A stretch of DNA of 5,159 nucleotides, from assembly GCA_958404085.1 (NCBI GenBank), contig CATXZX010000172.1, positions 1 through 5,159 on the forward strand. The letters are read 5' to 3'. The position numbers and the translations under genes are program-made. The notes beneath the pieces were generated by a model. It did not search any database. It was not told where the DNA came from and saw only the letters and a program-made list of their open reading frames with translations. Shown here one piece after another: positions 4,884 through 5,159 of this stretch. Every line of letters starts with the position of its first letter. Within the stretch, counting starts at the first letter, position 1. This DNA comes from an uncultured Prevotellaceae bacterium (GTDB lineage Bacteria; Bacteroidota; Bacteroidia; Bacteroidales; Bacteroidaceae).

Positions 4884-5159
4884 TTATTCCACATAATGTT
4901 CGTGAATAAAATATTGTTCTCCGGAAGGAAGGATTACGAAAGGCAACTCTTCGATTCCCCTCGAAAGGTCGTGAAGCCAGTAAAGAGTATTGGTTCTCAA
5001 CGTACATGTACGCAACGCATCGTCCATTCCCATTTTAGTCCAGACAAAGTTCCACTTTCCGTCTTTCAACTCGAACAACTGATAATTGTCGTACTGGGCC
5101 AGTGCATTGCCCGAGTTTTTCACGGCAAACCGCAGTACTTCGACGGTCTGGGGTTCCTG
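4884..5159 (-). CDS. C-terminal fragment of an Ig-like beta-sandwich protein (gene enters from the right edge)
   Basis: The frame is open to the window edge, so these 91 codons are the end of a longer gene; a GTG at 5123-5121 is internal and not a likely start. The visible protein reads VEVLRFAVKNSGNALAQYDN, then YQLFELKDGKWNFVWTKMG, and later LPFVILPSGEQYFI. The pattern of a strand with a conserved Asn (VKNSGN), then Tyr-x-Leu followed by GKW, resembles bacterial immunoglobulin-like domains of the kind that carry Y-x-L-E...GKW motifs. This is a judgement from memory and is not certain. Two Cys-free strands and a Cys at TCTLR are seen. It ends 38 bases before the lipoprotein gene with no visible terminator between, so the two may be co-transcribed. 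Confidence 0.7.
   Translation of the reverse strand, partial: QEPQTVEVLRFAVKNSGNALAQYDNYQLFELKDGKWNFVWTKMGMDDALRTCTLRTNTLYWLHDLSRGIEELPFVILPSGEQYFIHEHYVE

Overview
The window looks like a Bacteroidales chromosome segment, most likely Bacteroides or a close relative. The support is a Bacteroides-type promoter (TTG, 20 bases, TATATTTG), A-rich start contexts without Shine-Dalgarno sequences, signal peptides ending in KGQ or RGQ, and recognisable Bacteroidetes forms of RimP and NusA. Every supported gene lies on the minus strand, so transcription runs from high to low coordinates.

Layout in transcription order: (1) 5159-4884, the C-terminal end of a gene that enters from beyond the window and resembles a bacterial Ig-like beta-sandwich. 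(2) 4845-4162, an unrecognised lipoprotein. (3) 4160-1244, a tandem array of four related exported proteins, called here D (4160-3489), C (3387-2710), B (2628-1942) and A (1879-1244). Gene D starts one base after the lipoprotein's stop codon. (4) 1243-1053, an intergenic stretch with a U-tract-like end for gene A, the only clear consensus promoter found, and a leader hairpin. (5) 1052-585, rimP, and 553-1, the first 184 codons of nusA, the conserved ribosome-maturation and transcription-factor operon.

The accessory part is the paralog array. Each intact member has a signal peptide, a conserved N-terminal motif (ADAERFMxYFYDSIRYE), a middle that differs strongly between copies, and a conserved C-terminal block (AKRLIKRF, then a KYKGDVDAYVDDL core, then DPxxLYxxSKxQY). 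From memory, the C-terminal block resembles the helical domain of S46 dipeptidyl peptidases, but the catalytic protease barrel is absent; this is an inference. Copies A and B form one subtype, C and D the other.

Copy B carries an in-frame TAA exactly where the other copies have the Gln codon at the end of the signal peptide. It is therefore a one-base nonsense pseudogene, or else can only give a leaderless protein. The array looks like a duplicating and diversifying family of secreted or periplasmic proteins of unknown function, next to a housekeeping operon with its own promoter.
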